A stretch of 64,000 bases of DNA from positions 1 to 64,000 of the forward strand of contig JADLHZ010000151.1 in the NCBI GenBank assembly GCA_020848545.1, written 5' to 3'. Below are positions 36,979 to 45,501 of the stretch, piece after piece. This DNA comes from Deltaproteobacteria bacterium. Its GTDB lineage: Bacteria > Myxococcota > JADLHZ01. Position 1 is the stretch's first letter, and every line of letters begins with the position of its first letter. The notes beneath the pieces are model-generated. The model was not told the DNA's origin, did not search any database, and saw only the letters and a list, made by a program, of their open reading frames with translations. Position numbers and translations under genes: made by a program.

Positions 36979-37170
36979 GTGCGTCGTGCGCTTCGCCGTG
37001 CTACTGACTCTTTGATCGTGTTGGGTCGACCTCCCGTGCGGATCGATCTTCTGACCAGCATTACCGGCGTACCGAGCTTCAGAAGTGCCTGGGGACGGCC
37101 GCAAGACCTTGCCGACTTACTCCCGTTGGAGCGGGCACTCCGCTCGCGGCGCGGCAAGCGGTCGCGATGA
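36979..37170 (+). pseudogene. Remnant of a nucleotidyltransferase-family gene
   Basis: The frame encodes LGRPPVRIDLLTSITGVPSF followed by AW, and after a junction GRPQDLADLLPLERA. These are two well-separated conserved blocks of the AbiEii/DUF6036-type nucleotidyltransferase family: the PPxRIDLLT strand and the C-terminal GRPQDLADL helix. Here they are fused with the intervening part missing, and the catalytic GSxxxDxD N-terminus is absent. This is best read as a decayed gene with an internal deletion. It sits in an otherwise gene-poor stretch (36917-37271), in which I see nothing else. Confidence 0.65.
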
Positions 37171-37271
37171 GTTGCGTCCGGGCGGTTCGTGCGTGTGAAC
37201 GGGCCCTTGCCGAGGGGGAGGACATGGACGATTTGAGCGCCACCCCCGCGCAATGGGCTGCTCCGCCCCGC

Positions 37272-37871
37272 TCAGCGCTTGGCCGAGGCCAGGCGCAACT
37301 CGGTGAACCCGCGCGGGTCTCGAACCCAGACCCCTTGTTCGAGAAGGGCTCCCGCGGCGTCGAAGATCGCGATGCGCGCCGGGTGCTTTGCCGTCGGTTC
37401 TTGGAACAGCACATGGAACTTCGTCTGCCCCTGCCAAGAGCTCGTGTCGGCGTGCATTCTTCCTTCGCGCTGCTTCCACTCTGCAAAGAGCGCACGCGCC
37501 GCCGCCGGCATCGAGGGCCTTGGGCTCTTCCCCATCCACTCGTAGCCGTTGCCTGGTCGCCAGGTGACGACCGCGTAAGCGACGATTTGCGGCGCGATTG
37601 GCCTTTGTTTCGTCAGGTCGATCTTCTCCCAGCGCTCGCCGTCGTCGGGGCGCGCCGGGTTCTTCGGGCTTTCGCGATAGGCCGTCTTCTTGTCTTTGCT
37701 GACGTAGTAACAGACCTCGAGGCCGTCCATGAAGTATTGCGTCCGCTTCAGCACGGCCGCCGGCGGCGCTCTCGTCAGCGGCGTGACGGCGCTCGGCTCG
37801 ATGCCATCGATGACGGACCAAGTGTCCCAGGGAAGCGGATCTCCGTCGTACGGACCAAACACGCGGCTCAT
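37272..37871 (-). CDS. Hypothetical 199-aa protein
   Basis: I do not recognise a family. The protein is soluble, without a signal peptide, rich in aromatic residues, and predicted alpha-beta (YFMDGLEVCYYVSKDKKTAY, VAYAVVTWRPGNGYEWMG, FHVLFQEPTAKHPARIAIFD). The start at ATG 37871 is supported by an AGGAGG site 6 bases upstream. It has no operon partners. The 220 bases between it and the tRNA hold no feature I can support. Confidence 0.7.
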   Translation of the reverse strand: MSRVFGPYDGDPLPWDTWSVIDGIEPSAVTPLTRAPPAAVLKRTQYFMDGLEVCYYVSKDKKTAYRESPKNPARPDDGERWEKIDLTKQRPIAPQIVAYAVVTWRPGNGYEWMGKSPRPSMPAAARALFAEWKQREGRMHADTSSWQGQTKFHVLFQEPTAKHPARIAIFDAAGALLEQGVWVRDPRGFTELRLASAKR

Positions 37872-38091
37872 GAGCGAACCTCCTGATTGACATCATCGGC
37901 GATCGCTCAGGCGCAAGCGCCACGGGCTTCTTGGCGGCGGTGCAGCAACGGCGACCCAGGTAAGTGAGAGACAAATGCGTGGCAGGGCGAGGAGTCCGCC
38001 ACTTGGCGGGATCGGGCGGCGACGCGCGCCGGCGTGCGCACCTCGCGGCGCATCCGCGAAAAATCCAACGATGTCGAAGGGGTTTGCAGTA

Positions 38092-38165
38092 TCGGGGCGA
38101 GAGGATTCGAACCTCCGGCCTCTTGGTCCCGAACCAAGCGCTCTACCAGGCTGAGCTACGCCCCG
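38092..38165 (-). tRNA. tRNA-Pro(CGG)
   Basis: The cloverleaf is complete. The acceptor CGGGGCG pairs with CGCCCCG, the D-stem is GCTC/GAGC with an AGCCTGGTA loop, the anticodon stem is CTTGG/CCAAG with the loop TTCGGGA, and the T-arm is GGAGG-TTCGAAT-CCTCT. The anticodon is CGG, reading CCG proline codons, which are frequent in this genome. The discriminator base is A, and no 3' CCA is encoded. Confidence 0.95.
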
Positions 38166-38319
38166 TTTTGCTGCGCGTCGGCTGTTTTGCAGCCGTCAAC
38201 TCCTCGGGTTCGCGGAGCGGAGCGCGCATTCATCCCAAAGTGGCCTTGGCTGTCAAGCGTTCCGCGCTCTACAGCGATGTGCGTTGCACTGGCCGGGCGA
38301 CAGAGGCATCTGAAACGGG

Positions 38320-39225
38320 ATGACAACCGAACGATTCACGCGGAGGGAAGTGATGGCGATCGGAGTCGCAAGCGCGGCCAGCTTGGCTGTCGCCGATGAA
38401 TCAGAGGCCGCCCAAAAGACGAAAACGAGTGCGCGGATGCCGGTCGTGTTCGTCCCACACGGCGGCGGCCCGTGGCCCTTCGTCCACGTCGGCTTTGGCG
38501 ACAAGCAGGAGCTCGACGTCCTCGCTCAGTATCTCAAAGACGTGCGGACGTTGCCGAAGACGGCGCCGAAGGCGCTGCTCGTCGTGTCGGCGCACTGGGA
38601 AGAAGCGGTGCCGACCGTGATGACGCACGCGCGGCCGCCGATGTTCTACGACTACTACGGCTTCCCGCCGGAGTCGTACCGCATCACGTGGCCGGCGCCG
38701 GGCGAGCCCAAGCTTGCGGCGCGCGTGCAAGCGCTGCTCGCTGGCAAAGGCTTCGCGACGGCGGCGAATGAGGGGCGCGGCTTCGATCACGGGACCTTCG
38801 TGCCGCTCAAGCTCGCGTACCCGAACGCCGACGTGCCGACGGTGCAGCTCTCGCTGAAGCAAGGGCTCGATCCGAAGGAGCACATCGCGATGGGCCAAGC
38901 GCTCCAGCCGCTGCGCGACGAAGGCGTGTTCATCATCGGCAGCGGCATGACCTACCATAACCTGCGCGCGCTCCACGCCGGTGCGCGGCCGCAAGCGGAG
39001 GCGTTCGACGCATGGCTGCGCGAGACCGCGACCGCGGAGCAGAGCAGCCGTGACCAACGACTCACGGATTGGACGAAAGCACCCGCTGCGCGCCAAGTGC
39101 ATCCGCGCGAGGAGCACCTCCTGCCGCTGATGGTCGTCGCCGGTGCAGCCGGCAGCGATCGCGGCACCATCGACTACAACGGCACCTTCGCCGGTCTACG
39201 TTCGAGCGGCGTTCACTTCGGCTGA
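38320..39225 (+). CDS. DODA-type extradiol ring-opening dioxygenase
   Basis: This 301-aa protein has a twin-arginine-like N-terminus ([20 protein letters not shown]) and then a LigB/DODA fold: [10 protein letters not shown] (first metal His), [41 protein letters not shown] and [11 protein letters not shown]. The family cleaves catechol-type rings (4,5-DOPA or protocatechuate relatives) with Fe or Zn. A Tat-exported member would be unusual and depends on the RR motif being functional. It is followed convergently by the HxlR gene with a 13-base overlap (39213-39225). Confidence 0.85.
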   Translation: MTTERFTRREVMAIGVASAASLAVADESEAAQKTKTSARMPVVFVPHGGGPWPFVHVGFGDKQELDVLAQYLKDVRTLPKTAPKALLVVSAHWEEAVPTVMTHARPPMFYDYYGFPPESYRITWPAPGEPKLAARVQALLAGKGFATAANEGRGFDHGTFVPLKLAYPNADVPTVQLSLKQGLDPKEHIAMGQALQPLRDEGVFIIGSGMTYHNLRALHAGARPQAEAFDAWLRETATAEQSSRDQRLTDWTKAPAARQVHPREEHLLPLMVVAGAAGSDRGTIDYNGTFAGLRSSGVHFG

Positions 39226-39575
39226 GCCGCCTTGTCGAAGCGTTCCCGCGCCGCGTGGATCTCGAAGCGGTTCTTCTCCGCCCACTTCGCCAGGCGCATC
39301 ACCGGCTCGAGCAGCGTGCGGCCGAGCTTGGTCAGCTCGTAGTCGACGCGCGGCGGGATGGTCGGAAACACCGTGCGCGTGATGAGACCGTCGCGCTCGA
39401 GCCCGCGCAAGGTCAGCGTCAGCATGCGCTGCGAGATGCCTTCGATCGCCCGCTTGAGCTCCGAAAAGCGCATCGGTCCGTTGCCGAGCAAGCGCACGAC
39501 GAAGACGCTCCACTTGTCGCCGACGCGGTTCAACACCTCGCGCACGGCCGGGCAGGCCTCATGGGTTAGTGACAA
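39213..39575 (-). CDS. HxlR-family transcriptional regulator
   Basis: This 120-aa winged-helix regulator contains [61 protein letters not shown]. The early Cys, in the EACPAV segment, is typical of redox- or quinone-sensing HxlR proteins. I use a TTG start at 39575, because AAGGAGG stands 7 bases upstream of it and the family N-terminus fits. The longer frame to 39659 would run through the divergent promoter. It is divergent from doxX and is probably an autoregulated repressor of that operon. Confidence 0.85.
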   Translation of the reverse strand: MSLTHEACPAVREVLNRVGDKWSVFVVRLLGNGPMRFSELKRAIEGISQRMLTLTLRGLERDGLITRTVFPTIPPRVDYELTKLGRTLLEPVMRLAKWAEKNRFEIHAARERFDKAAQPK

Positions 39576-39587
39576 AAATGTGCCTCC

Positions 39588-39616
39588 TTGCGCGGGCTCT
39601 ACCTGGTCTCTATTAT
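39588..39616 (+). promoter_or_regulatory. Sigma70-like promoter for the doxX operon
   Basis: TTGCGC (39588-39593) is followed after exactly 17 bases by TATTAT (39611-39616). The transcript would lead into doxX at 39670. The -35 lies just upstream of the divergent HxlR ribosome-binding site, so a regulator bound here could block both genes. Confidence 0.55.
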
Positions 39617-39669
39617 AGTCATGGTCACAGAAAATAACTAGGCACCAATAGAGAACCAAGGATCAAAAC

Positions 39670-40095
39670 ATGACAGCCATCGACCAAAGCGCTCCGTCCT
39701 CGTCGAAAGCCCTGAACATCTCGCTCTGGGTCGTTCAAGCCCTGCTCGGCGCCGCCTTCCTCATGGCCGGCTTCTTCAAGTCGACCGGCCCGATCGAAGA
39801 GATCGTGAAGAACATGGCCTGGGCCAGCGCCCTCCCCGTCGGGCTCGTGCGCTTCATCGGCGTGTCCGAGCTGGCCGGCGGCATCGGCGTTTTGTTGCCG
39901 TCGCTGACGCGCATCAAACCGATGCTGACACCGCTCGCCGGGGTGGGGCTCGCCACGATCATGCTGCTCGCGATACCGTTTCACCTCACCCGCGCCGAGT
40001 GGGGCGCCGTGCCGTTCAACCTGGTGCTCGGCGGCTTGGCGGCGTTCGTGGCTTGGGGTCGCTTCCAGAAGGCGCCGATCGCGCCGAGAAAGTGA
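39670..40095 (+). CDS. DoxX-family membrane protein
   Basis: This 141-aa protein has four hydrophobic helices (ISLWVVQALLGAAFLMAGFFK, LVRFIGVSELAGGIGVLLPSL, LTPLAGVGLATIMLLAIPFHL, VPFNLVLGGLAAFVAW). DoxX proteins sit in the inner membrane and are linked with quinone or thiol redox homeostasis. It is first in a run with pirin and YceI, under the promoter next to the HxlR gene. Confidence 0.88.
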   Translation: MTAIDQSAPSSSKALNISLWVVQALLGAAFLMAGFFKSTGPIEEIVKNMAWASALPVGLVRFIGVSELAGGIGVLLPSLTRIKPMLTPLAGVGLATIMLLAIPFHLTRAEWGAVPFNLVLGGLAAFVAWGRFQKAPIAPRK

Positions 40096-40103
40096 GGACC
40101 GTC

Positions 40104-41102
40104 ATGACTTCACCAATTCGCGCCGTGCTCCCGCTCGGTTTTCCCTGGCAAACGCCGGATCCGTTCCTGTTCTGCGTCTACCACGACGATCGCTACCCCG
40201 CGGGCAAGCCCGACATGACACCGAACGCGTCGCTCGCCGGCCGCCACATGGGGCAGGACTTCGAGGGCAAGGACGGCTGGCGCATGTACCACGGCAGCAA
40301 GACCCCGGGCTTTCCGCAGCATCCGCACCGCGGCTTCGAGACGGTGACGATCGTGCGCCAAGGGCTCATCGATCACTCGGACTCGCTCGGCGCCTCGGCG
40401 CGCTTTGGCAACGGCGACGTGCAGTGGCTCACCGCCGGGCGCGGCATCAACCACTCGGAGATGTTTCCGCTGCTCAACACCGAAGCAGAGAACCCGCTCG
40501 AGCTCTTTCAGATCTGGCTGAACCTGCCGCGCGCCGACAAGATGGCCGAGCCGCACTTCGCGATGCTCTGGGGCAAGAACATCCCGCGCGACGAGCGAGA
40601 CGGCGTGCAGGTGTCGATCATCGCCGGCGCGCTCGACGCACATCGTGCGCTCGCGCCGCCGCCGAAGTCTTGGGCCTCGCGCGCCGACGCCGACGTAGCG
40701 ATCTGGACGCTGAAGCTCGCGCCCGGCGCGAAGTGGACGCTGCCGCCCGCGAAGAAGGGCACGAACCGCTTTCTCTACTTCTTCAAAGGGAAGACGCTCG
40801 CCGTCGCCGGGGAGACGATCCCAGTGTCGCGCGCGCTCGTGCTCGAAGCAGACGTGCCGGCGGCGATCGAAAACGGCCAGGAGCCGGCGGAGCTCCTGAT
40901 GCTGCAAGGCCGCCCCATCGGCGAGCCCGTCGTGCAGCACGGCCCCTTCGTGATGACGACGGAGGCCGAGCTTCGCCAGACCTTCCTCGACTACCAGCGC
41001 ACGCACTTTGGCGGCTGGAAGTGGGCGAGCGACGAGCCGGTGCATCCTCGCGAGCAAGCCCGCTTCGCCCGTCACGCCGACGGCCACACCGAAAATCCAT
41101 AG
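40104..41102 (+). CDS. Pirin-family bicupin
   Basis: This 332-aa protein has the pirin metal-binding segment HPHRGFETVTIV (His ligands) with a downstream His and Glu (TAGRGINHSEMFP), and a C-terminal second cupin (ALVLEADVPAAIENGQEPAELLMLQG). Pirins can act as quercetin dioxygenases and bind Fe. With DODA and DoxX this suggests aromatic or quinone detoxification. ATG 40104 is 8 bases after the doxX stop, with a GAGGACC site. Confidence 0.92.
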   Translation: MTSPIRAVLPLGFPWQTPDPFLFCVYHDDRYPAGKPDMTPNASLAGRHMGQDFEGKDGWRMYHGSKTPGFPQHPHRGFETVTIVRQGLIDHSDSLGASARFGNGDVQWLTAGRGINHSEMFPLLNTEAENPLELFQIWLNLPRADKMAEPHFAMLWGKNIPRDERDGVQVSIIAGALDAHRALAPPPKSWASRADADVAIWTLKLAPGAKWTLPPAKKGTNRFLYFFKGKTLAVAGETIPVSRALVLEADVPAAIENGQEPAELLMLQGRPIGEPVVQHGPFVMTTEAELRQTFLDYQRTHFGGWKWASDEPVHPREQARFARHADGHTENP

Positions 41103-41157
41103 GTGCATATCGATCACCAATATTGTACGCATTTGTACAATGGTGACGTTGATGCAC
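41103..41157. promoter_or_regulatory. Large nested operator-like palindrome upstream of yceI
   Basis: The inner dyad is ATTGTAC (41122-41128) and GTACAAT (41135-41141) around GCATTT. It is flanked by CACCA (41115-41119) and TGGTG (41141-41145), and by an outer pair GTGCAT (41103-41108) and ATGCAC (41152-41157). The three nested, slightly offset arms occupy the pirin-yceI gap just before the yceI start and probably bind a dimeric regulator. The adjacent LysR or HxlR product is the obvious candidate. Confidence 0.6.
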
Positions 41158-41190
41158 ATACTGCATTCTCTATCGAAAGGACAACACACC

Positions 41191-41790
41191 ATGAAATCGA
41201 TCTTCGCTCTCTCGATCCTGCTCTTCACCCCCACCGTCTTTGCCGCCACTTGGGACATCGACACCACGCACACGAATGCCCAGTTCGCGGTCAAGCACAT
41301 GATGGTCTCGACCGTACGCGGCGAATTCCAGAACATCACCGGCACCGTCGACCTCGACGAGAAGGACCTGACGAAGTCGAAGATCGACGTCAGCATCGAC
41401 GCGACCACGATCAACACGCGCGTCCAGAAGCGCGACGACCACCTGCGCTCGGCCGACTTCTTCGACGTCGCCAACCACCCGAAGCTCACGTTCAAGTCCA
41501 CGAAGATCGTGAAGGGCAAGGACGGCAAGCTCCTCGCCACGGGCGACCTCACGATCCGCGGCGTCACGAAGCCGGTGACGCTCACCGTGACCTCGCTCAG
41601 CGAGCCGATGAAGAACCCGTGGGGCATGACCGTGCGCGGCGTGTCGGCCACCGGCAAGATCAACAGGAAAGACTTCGGCCTCACCTGGAACAAAGCGCTC
41701 GAAGCGGGCGGCGTGCTCGTCGGCGACGATGTCGACCTGACCATCGACGCCGAGCTCGTCGCCAAAGCGCCAACGCCACAGAAGAGCTAA
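41191..41790 (+). CDS. YceI-family periplasmic lipid-binding protein
   Basis: This 199-aa lipocalin-like barrel has a cleavable signal peptide (MKSIFALSILLFTPTVFAA). The mature part begins TWDIDTTHTNAQFAVKHMMVSTVRGEF and contains FDVANHPKLTFKST and GDLTIRGVTKPVTL, all typical of YceI. The family binds polyisoprenoid or quinone-like lipids. ATG 41191 follows a GAAAGGA site. Its stop overlaps the LysR start by one base. Confidence 0.93.
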   Translation: MKSIFALSILLFTPTVFAATWDIDTTHTNAQFAVKHMMVSTVRGEFQNITGTVDLDEKDLTKSKIDVSIDATTINTRVQKRDDHLRSADFFDVANHPKLTFKSTKIVKGKDGKLLATGDLTIRGVTKPVTLTVTSLSEPMKNPWGMTVRGVSATGKINRKDFGLTWNKALEAGGVLVGDDVDLTIDAELVAKAPTPQKS

Positions 41791-42698
41791 TGAACCTCGA
41801 CCTCAACCTGCTGCGCCTCTTCGTCGCGGTCGCCGAGACCGAGAGCTTCTCGAAGGCGGCGCAGCAGCTCGGGGTCCCCCGCCCTACCGTCAGCCGATCG
41901 ATCGCGCGCTTGGAAGATGCCGTCGGCGCGCGCCTCCTGCAACGCACCACCCGCCACGTCGCCCTGAGCACCGCCGGCCGCGCGCTCTACGAGCGCATCG
42001 CGCCGAAGCTCCTCGCGCTGCAGACCTCGCTCGATGACGTGCCCGAGATCGAAGCGCCCGCCTCGGGGAAGATTCGTATCACGGCGCCGGTCGATCTCGG
42101 CGCCGCCGTCTTCGCCGAGATCGCCGCGCGCTTCGCCTGCCGCTACCCGGGCATCGCGCTCGAAACGAGCCTCTCGAACGCCACGGTCGATCTCGTCAGC
42201 GAGGGCTTCGACGCCGCGCTGCGCATCAGCATGAAGCCGCTGAAAGACTCGACCTTGAGCGCGAAGAACCTCGGGCCGTTCACGATGCAGATCTTCGCCG
42301 CGCCGAGCTACATCGCGCAGGAAGGCACGCCGAAGTCGCCCCAAGAAGCCGAGGCGCACCGCTGGGTGCAGTTTCGCGATCGCGATCGCGTGCAGCTGCA
42401 AAGCGCGGACGGCGAGCGCGCGACGATCGTGCGCCAAGGCCGCTTGCGCGGTGACGAGATGTTCTTCGTGCGCGAAGCCGTGCGCGCCGGCGGCGGCCTC
42501 GGCCTCCTGCCCACCTTCATCGCCGACACCTTCGTGGCGAGCGGCGAGCTCGTGCCCGTGCTGGCGAAGTGGACCGTCAAGAGCGGCAGCGTGTGGTTCG
42601 TGAGCCCGTCGGCCAAGCAGACCCCGAAGCGCGTGCTGCTCTTGCGCGATCACATCGTCGACGCGCTCCGCGTGCGGCCGCTGGCGCCGGTGGCGTAG
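41790..42698 (+). CDS. LysR-family transcriptional regulator
   Basis: This 302-aa regulator has an N-terminal winged helix (MNLDLNLLRLFVAVAETESF, AAQQLGVPRPTVSRSIARLE) and a C-terminal periplasmic-binding-protein-like effector domain (GKIRITAPVDLGAAVFAEIA). It shares one base with the yceI stop, so it is co-translated with the operon that it may control. The nested palindrome at 41103-41157 is a plausible site. The effector is unknown. Confidence 0.9.
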   Translation: MNLDLNLLRLFVAVAETESFSKAAQQLGVPRPTVSRSIARLEDAVGARLLQRTTRHVALSTAGRALYERIAPKLLALQTSLDDVPEIEAPASGKIRITAPVDLGAAVFAEIAARFACRYPGIALETSLSNATVDLVSEGFDAALRISMKPLKDSTLSAKNLGPFTMQIFAAPSYIAQEGTPKSPQEAEAHRWVQFRDRDRVQLQSADGERATIVRQGRLRGDEMFFVREAVRAGGGLGLLPTFIADTFVASGELVPVLAKWTVKSGSVWFVSPSAKQTPKRVLLLRDHIVDALRVRPLAPVA

Positions 42699-42731
42699 CG
42701 CGGCGTCATGGCTTAGACTTTCGCGAAGCGC

Positions 42732-44381
42732 GTGAAGCAAGCCTTTCAAATCGATCGCTACACCGTCACCGCCGAGCTCGGCGTGGGCGGTCACGGGCGC
42801 GTCTACTTGGGCCACGATCCGAAGCTCGATCGCGAGGTGGCGATCAAGGTCGTGCTCCCGGAGCTGACGAGCGATCCGCAGATCATGTCGCGCTTTCACA
42901 GGGAAGCACGCGCGATCGCCAAGCTACACCATCCGAATATCCTGGAGCTCTACGACTACTCCGGCGTCAACAGTGACGTTGGCTATTTGGTCGTCGAGCG
43001 GCTGCGCGGCAAGAACCTGAACGACTTCGTCGAGCTCTACGGCCCCTTCGATCCCGGCACCGCGGCGGCTTGCGCGCACGAGATCTGCCTCGCGTTGAAG
43101 CACGCCCACGAGCTCGGCATCGTCCACCGCGACCTGAAGCCCGAGAACATCTTCTTGGAGCCGAGCGGCCGCATCGTGCTCTGCGACTTCGGCATCGCCC
43201 GCAGCTTCGACAAGGACGCGAGCGGCACCTTGGCCGGGCGCCACACGGAGATGATGGGCACGCCGCTCTTCATGTCGCCCGAGCAGATCACCGATCCCAC
43301 GGGCGTCACCGGCCTCTCCGATCTTTTTTCGCTCGGCGCCGTCCTCTACTGGCTGGTCACCGGCAAGCTCGCGTTCGAAGCGAAGGTGCTCGTCGACGTG
43401 ATGAAGAACATCGTCGTCGCCGAATATCCGCCGCTGCTCTCCGTGCGCCCCGACGCAGGCGAAGCGTTCAACGCCATCGTCGAGCGCTGCTTGCAGGTCG
43501 ATCCAGGCGATCGTTACGCGTCGGCGGCGGAAGCGGGCAAGGCGCTCGCCCTCGTGATGAAGGGCCATGGCTACACGGATCCGCGCGCCGCCCTCGGCGA
43601 GGCGGTCGAGCGGATGGCGAAGAATCCAGCGCCGATGCCGAAGCCGCTCGATCGCACCGACAAGCTGACGAAGTCGCTGCTCGACTCCTCGCTGCGCACG
43701 AACACCGGCCGCGTCGACCTGCCGCAGGACACCGTGCCAGACGCGGTCGTCTCGAGCGACGCCACGCAGATCGCGACCACGATCGCTACCACGGTCGCGA
43801 CGGCGACGAGCGTGAACACCGCCGTGCCACTCGAAAAGGGTGAGCGCTTCGCCGTGACCCCGAAAGGCGGCAGCCCGAAGCGGCGGGCGCCCATTGTCGC
43901 GGTGGTCTCGTTGGGCGCACTGCTCGGCCTCGTCGCGCTCGCGTACGGCCTCACGCGGGGCGGCTCGAAAAACGGGTCGCCGCCCGCGCCCGCGCCCGCG
44001 CCGGCGCCGATCGTCGAGCCGCCGCCGACACCGACCCCGGTCGACATTGCGCCACCGCAGCCGATCGACATTCCGGTGGTGCCGACGACGCCGCCCGCGC
44101 CGGGGGACGATCCGAAGCCCACGAAGAAAGATCCGCCGCGCCACGAGCCGAAGGGCGCGCCGTCCGGTCCGGCGATCCTCAAAGTGATCGCGCTGCCGTG
44201 GGCCGATGTCTACGTCGACGAGCGCAAGGTGGGGACGACGCCGATCTTCCGCACGCTGCCGCTGGCGTCCGGGAAGCACGTGTTGAAGCTCGTCAACCCG
44301 GCGTTTCCCACGCTGACGAAGGCGTTCGAGGTCGGCGCCGGCGAAGCGCTCGAGCTGAAGTTCGATCTGCGATCGAAGTGA
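42732..44381 (+). CDS. Membrane-anchored Ser/Thr protein kinase with PEGA domain
   Basis: This 549-aa kinase has a cytoplasmic catalytic domain (residues 9-275): Gly loop ELGVGGHGRVYLG, Lys39, catalytic HRD at 132-134 (VHRDLKPENI), DFG at 152-154, and the activation segment TPLFMSPEQI. A Thr/Ser-rich linker leads to one transmembrane helix (APIVAVVSLGALLGLVALAYG, about 380-400), a Pro-rich spacer (PAPAPAPAPIVEPPPTPTP) and a C-terminal PEGA beta-domain (VIALPWADVYVDERKVGTTP). The topology predicts an external PEGA domain sensing or anchoring to the envelope. GTG 42732 gives the kinase N-terminus. It converges with the TetR gene with no gap. Confidence 0.92.
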   Translation: MKQAFQIDRYTVTAELGVGGHGRVYLGHDPKLDREVAIKVVLPELTSDPQIMSRFHREARAIAKLHHPNILELYDYSGVNSDVGYLVVERLRGKNLNDFVELYGPFDPGTAAACAHEICLALKHAHELGIVHRDLKPENIFLEPSGRIVLCDFGIARSFDKDASGTLAGRHTEMMGTPLFMSPEQITDPTGVTGLSDLFSLGAVLYWLVTGKLAFEAKVLVDVMKNIVVAEYPPLLSVRPDAGEAFNAIVERCLQVDPGDRYASAAEAGKALALVMKGHGYTDPRAALGEAVERMAKNPAPMPKPLDRTDKLTKSLLDSSLRTNTGRVDLPQDTVPDAVVSSDATQIATTIATTVATATSVNTAVPLEKGERFAVTPKGGSPKRRAPIVAVVSLGALLGLVALAYGLTRGGSKNGSPPAPAPAPAPIVEPPPTPTPVDIAPPQPIDIPVVPTTPPAPGDDPKPTKKDPPRHEPKGAPSGPAILKVIALPWADVYVDERKVGTTPIFRTLPLASGKHVLKLVNPAFPTLTKAFEVGAGEALELKFDLRSK

Positions 44382-45050
44382 CTAGGTCTTTCTACCGATG
44401 AGTAAGCCGATCTGATCGAGCACGGCCTTCTTGCGCGTCAAGAGCGTCGCCTTCTGAAACTTGCCGCCCGCGCCGGTGAGCGAGCCCAAGCGCTCCTTCG
44501 GCAGCAAGAAGTGCGCGAGCAAGATGCCTTCGAGCGTGACCACGAGCTGCCCAGGATCGCCCTTCGTGATCTCGCCGCGGCCCATGGCGGCAGAGAAGCG
44601 CGCCTTCGCGGCGTTCTCGAGGCGGCCGAGCAAATCGCCGAGCGACTTCTCGCCGCGCTTCGTCGCGTGCGGGTGCAGGAGCTCGTCGAGGCCGAGCGCG
44701 ACGACGTGCTGATAGCGACCGAGCATGTCGAAGAGCACGTCGACGAACGCCTCGACGTCGGCCCACAGCGACTTGCCTTGCGGAATTGCCAGCGTGCTCT
44801 TCTCGAGATCGCCGAAGAGCTTATCGAGCAGCGCGCGGTAGAGCGCCGCCTTGCCGTCGAAGTAGTAATAGATGTTCGCCTTCTCGACTTGCGCCTTCTC
44901 GGCGATCTCATCCATGGTGGCGCCGTCGAAGCCGCTCGAGGCGAAGACCTCACCGGCAGAGAGCAAGATGCGATCAGGCGTCTTCAGGCCGACCGCTCGC
45001 TCGGGCTTCTCGCTCGACCTGTCGGAGGCCTTTTCTGATTTCGGCGACAT
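44382..45050 (-). CDS. TetR-family transcriptional regulator
   Basis: This 222-aa protein has the TetR helix-turn-helix: PDRILLSAGEVFASSGFDGA, TMDEIAEKAQVEKANIYYYF, DGKAALYRALL. The C-terminal ligand domain is helical and unassigned. I prefer the ATG at 45050. The longer frame to 45134 would cross the divergent promoter region of the 45122 gene. No Shine-Dalgarno is evident before 45050, so a leaderless or short-leader mRNA is possible. Confidence 0.85.
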   Translation of the reverse strand: MSPKSEKASDRSSEKPERAVGLKTPDRILLSAGEVFASSGFDGATMDEIAEKAQVEKANIYYYFDGKAALYRALLDKLFGDLEKSTLAIPQGKSLWADVEAFVDVLFDMLGRYQHVVALGLDELLHPHATKRGEKSLGDLLGRLENAAKARFSAAMGRGEITKGDPGQLVVTLEGILLAHFLLPKERLGSLTGAGGKFQKATLLTRKKAVLDQIGLLIGRKT

Positions 45051-45121
45051 GGCGCATAGTGTAATAGCGAACGAGCCCATGCACCCGAAAATTTTTCCAA
45101 ATGGTAAAACAGGAGCCGGCG

Positions 45122-45448
45122 ATGTCGATCCCACCCGATGAACGAAGCGAGGGCGTGCGCGCGTTCGCGGCGCTCGTCGGCGGTGTCGGACCGGCGATCG
45201 CCGCTGACGAGGCGCGCCAAGCGACGCTCGTCGGCGCCGTCATGGACCTTCGCCATTTGATCGGCCGCCGCGTCACCGAGCTCAAGCAATCGCCGCTCAC
45301 GGGCCGCGCGGACGTCACCGCCGAGCTGAAGGGCTATCGCGACGCGCTCGTTGCGCTCCACGGTGCGCTGCCGGATGGCGAGGCGCTCGCGCACGTGAAA
45401 CAGCTCGCCGACAAGCTGCGCGCGAAGATCGACGCCGCGATCGGCTGA
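45122..45448 (+). CDS. Hypothetical small helical protein
   Basis: This 108-aa protein (MSIPPDERSEGVRAFAALVG ...) is almost entirely alpha-helical with alternating charged and Ala/Leu residues and no membrane segment. I recognise no family. ATG 45122 has an AGGAG site 7 bases upstream. The upstream in-frame ATG at 45101 lacks one. It is divergent from the TetR gene with 71 bases between, so it may be that regulator's target. An AT-rich GAAAATTTTTC near-palindrome lies in the gap. Confidence 0.65.
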   Translation: MSIPPDERSEGVRAFAALVGGVGPAIAADEARQATLVGAVMDLRHLIGRRVTELKQSPLTGRADVTAELKGYRDALVALHGALPDGEALAHVKQLADKLRAKIDAAIG

Positions 45449-45501
45449 GGAATCAGAGCACGTACGCGGCTCGATCGACGTGTCAATTGTCGCGCGCATG
45501 C

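Noticed and set aside
36500-37015. Plus-strand open frame across the YCII gene
   Set aside because: It is the antisense shadow of the YCII gene; only the separate frame after 36979 resembles a protein family.
39576-39659. Upstream in-frame ATG start of the HxlR gene (28 extra codons)
   Set aside because: The extension runs through the divergent promoter, while TTG 39575 has an ideal AAGGAGG site.
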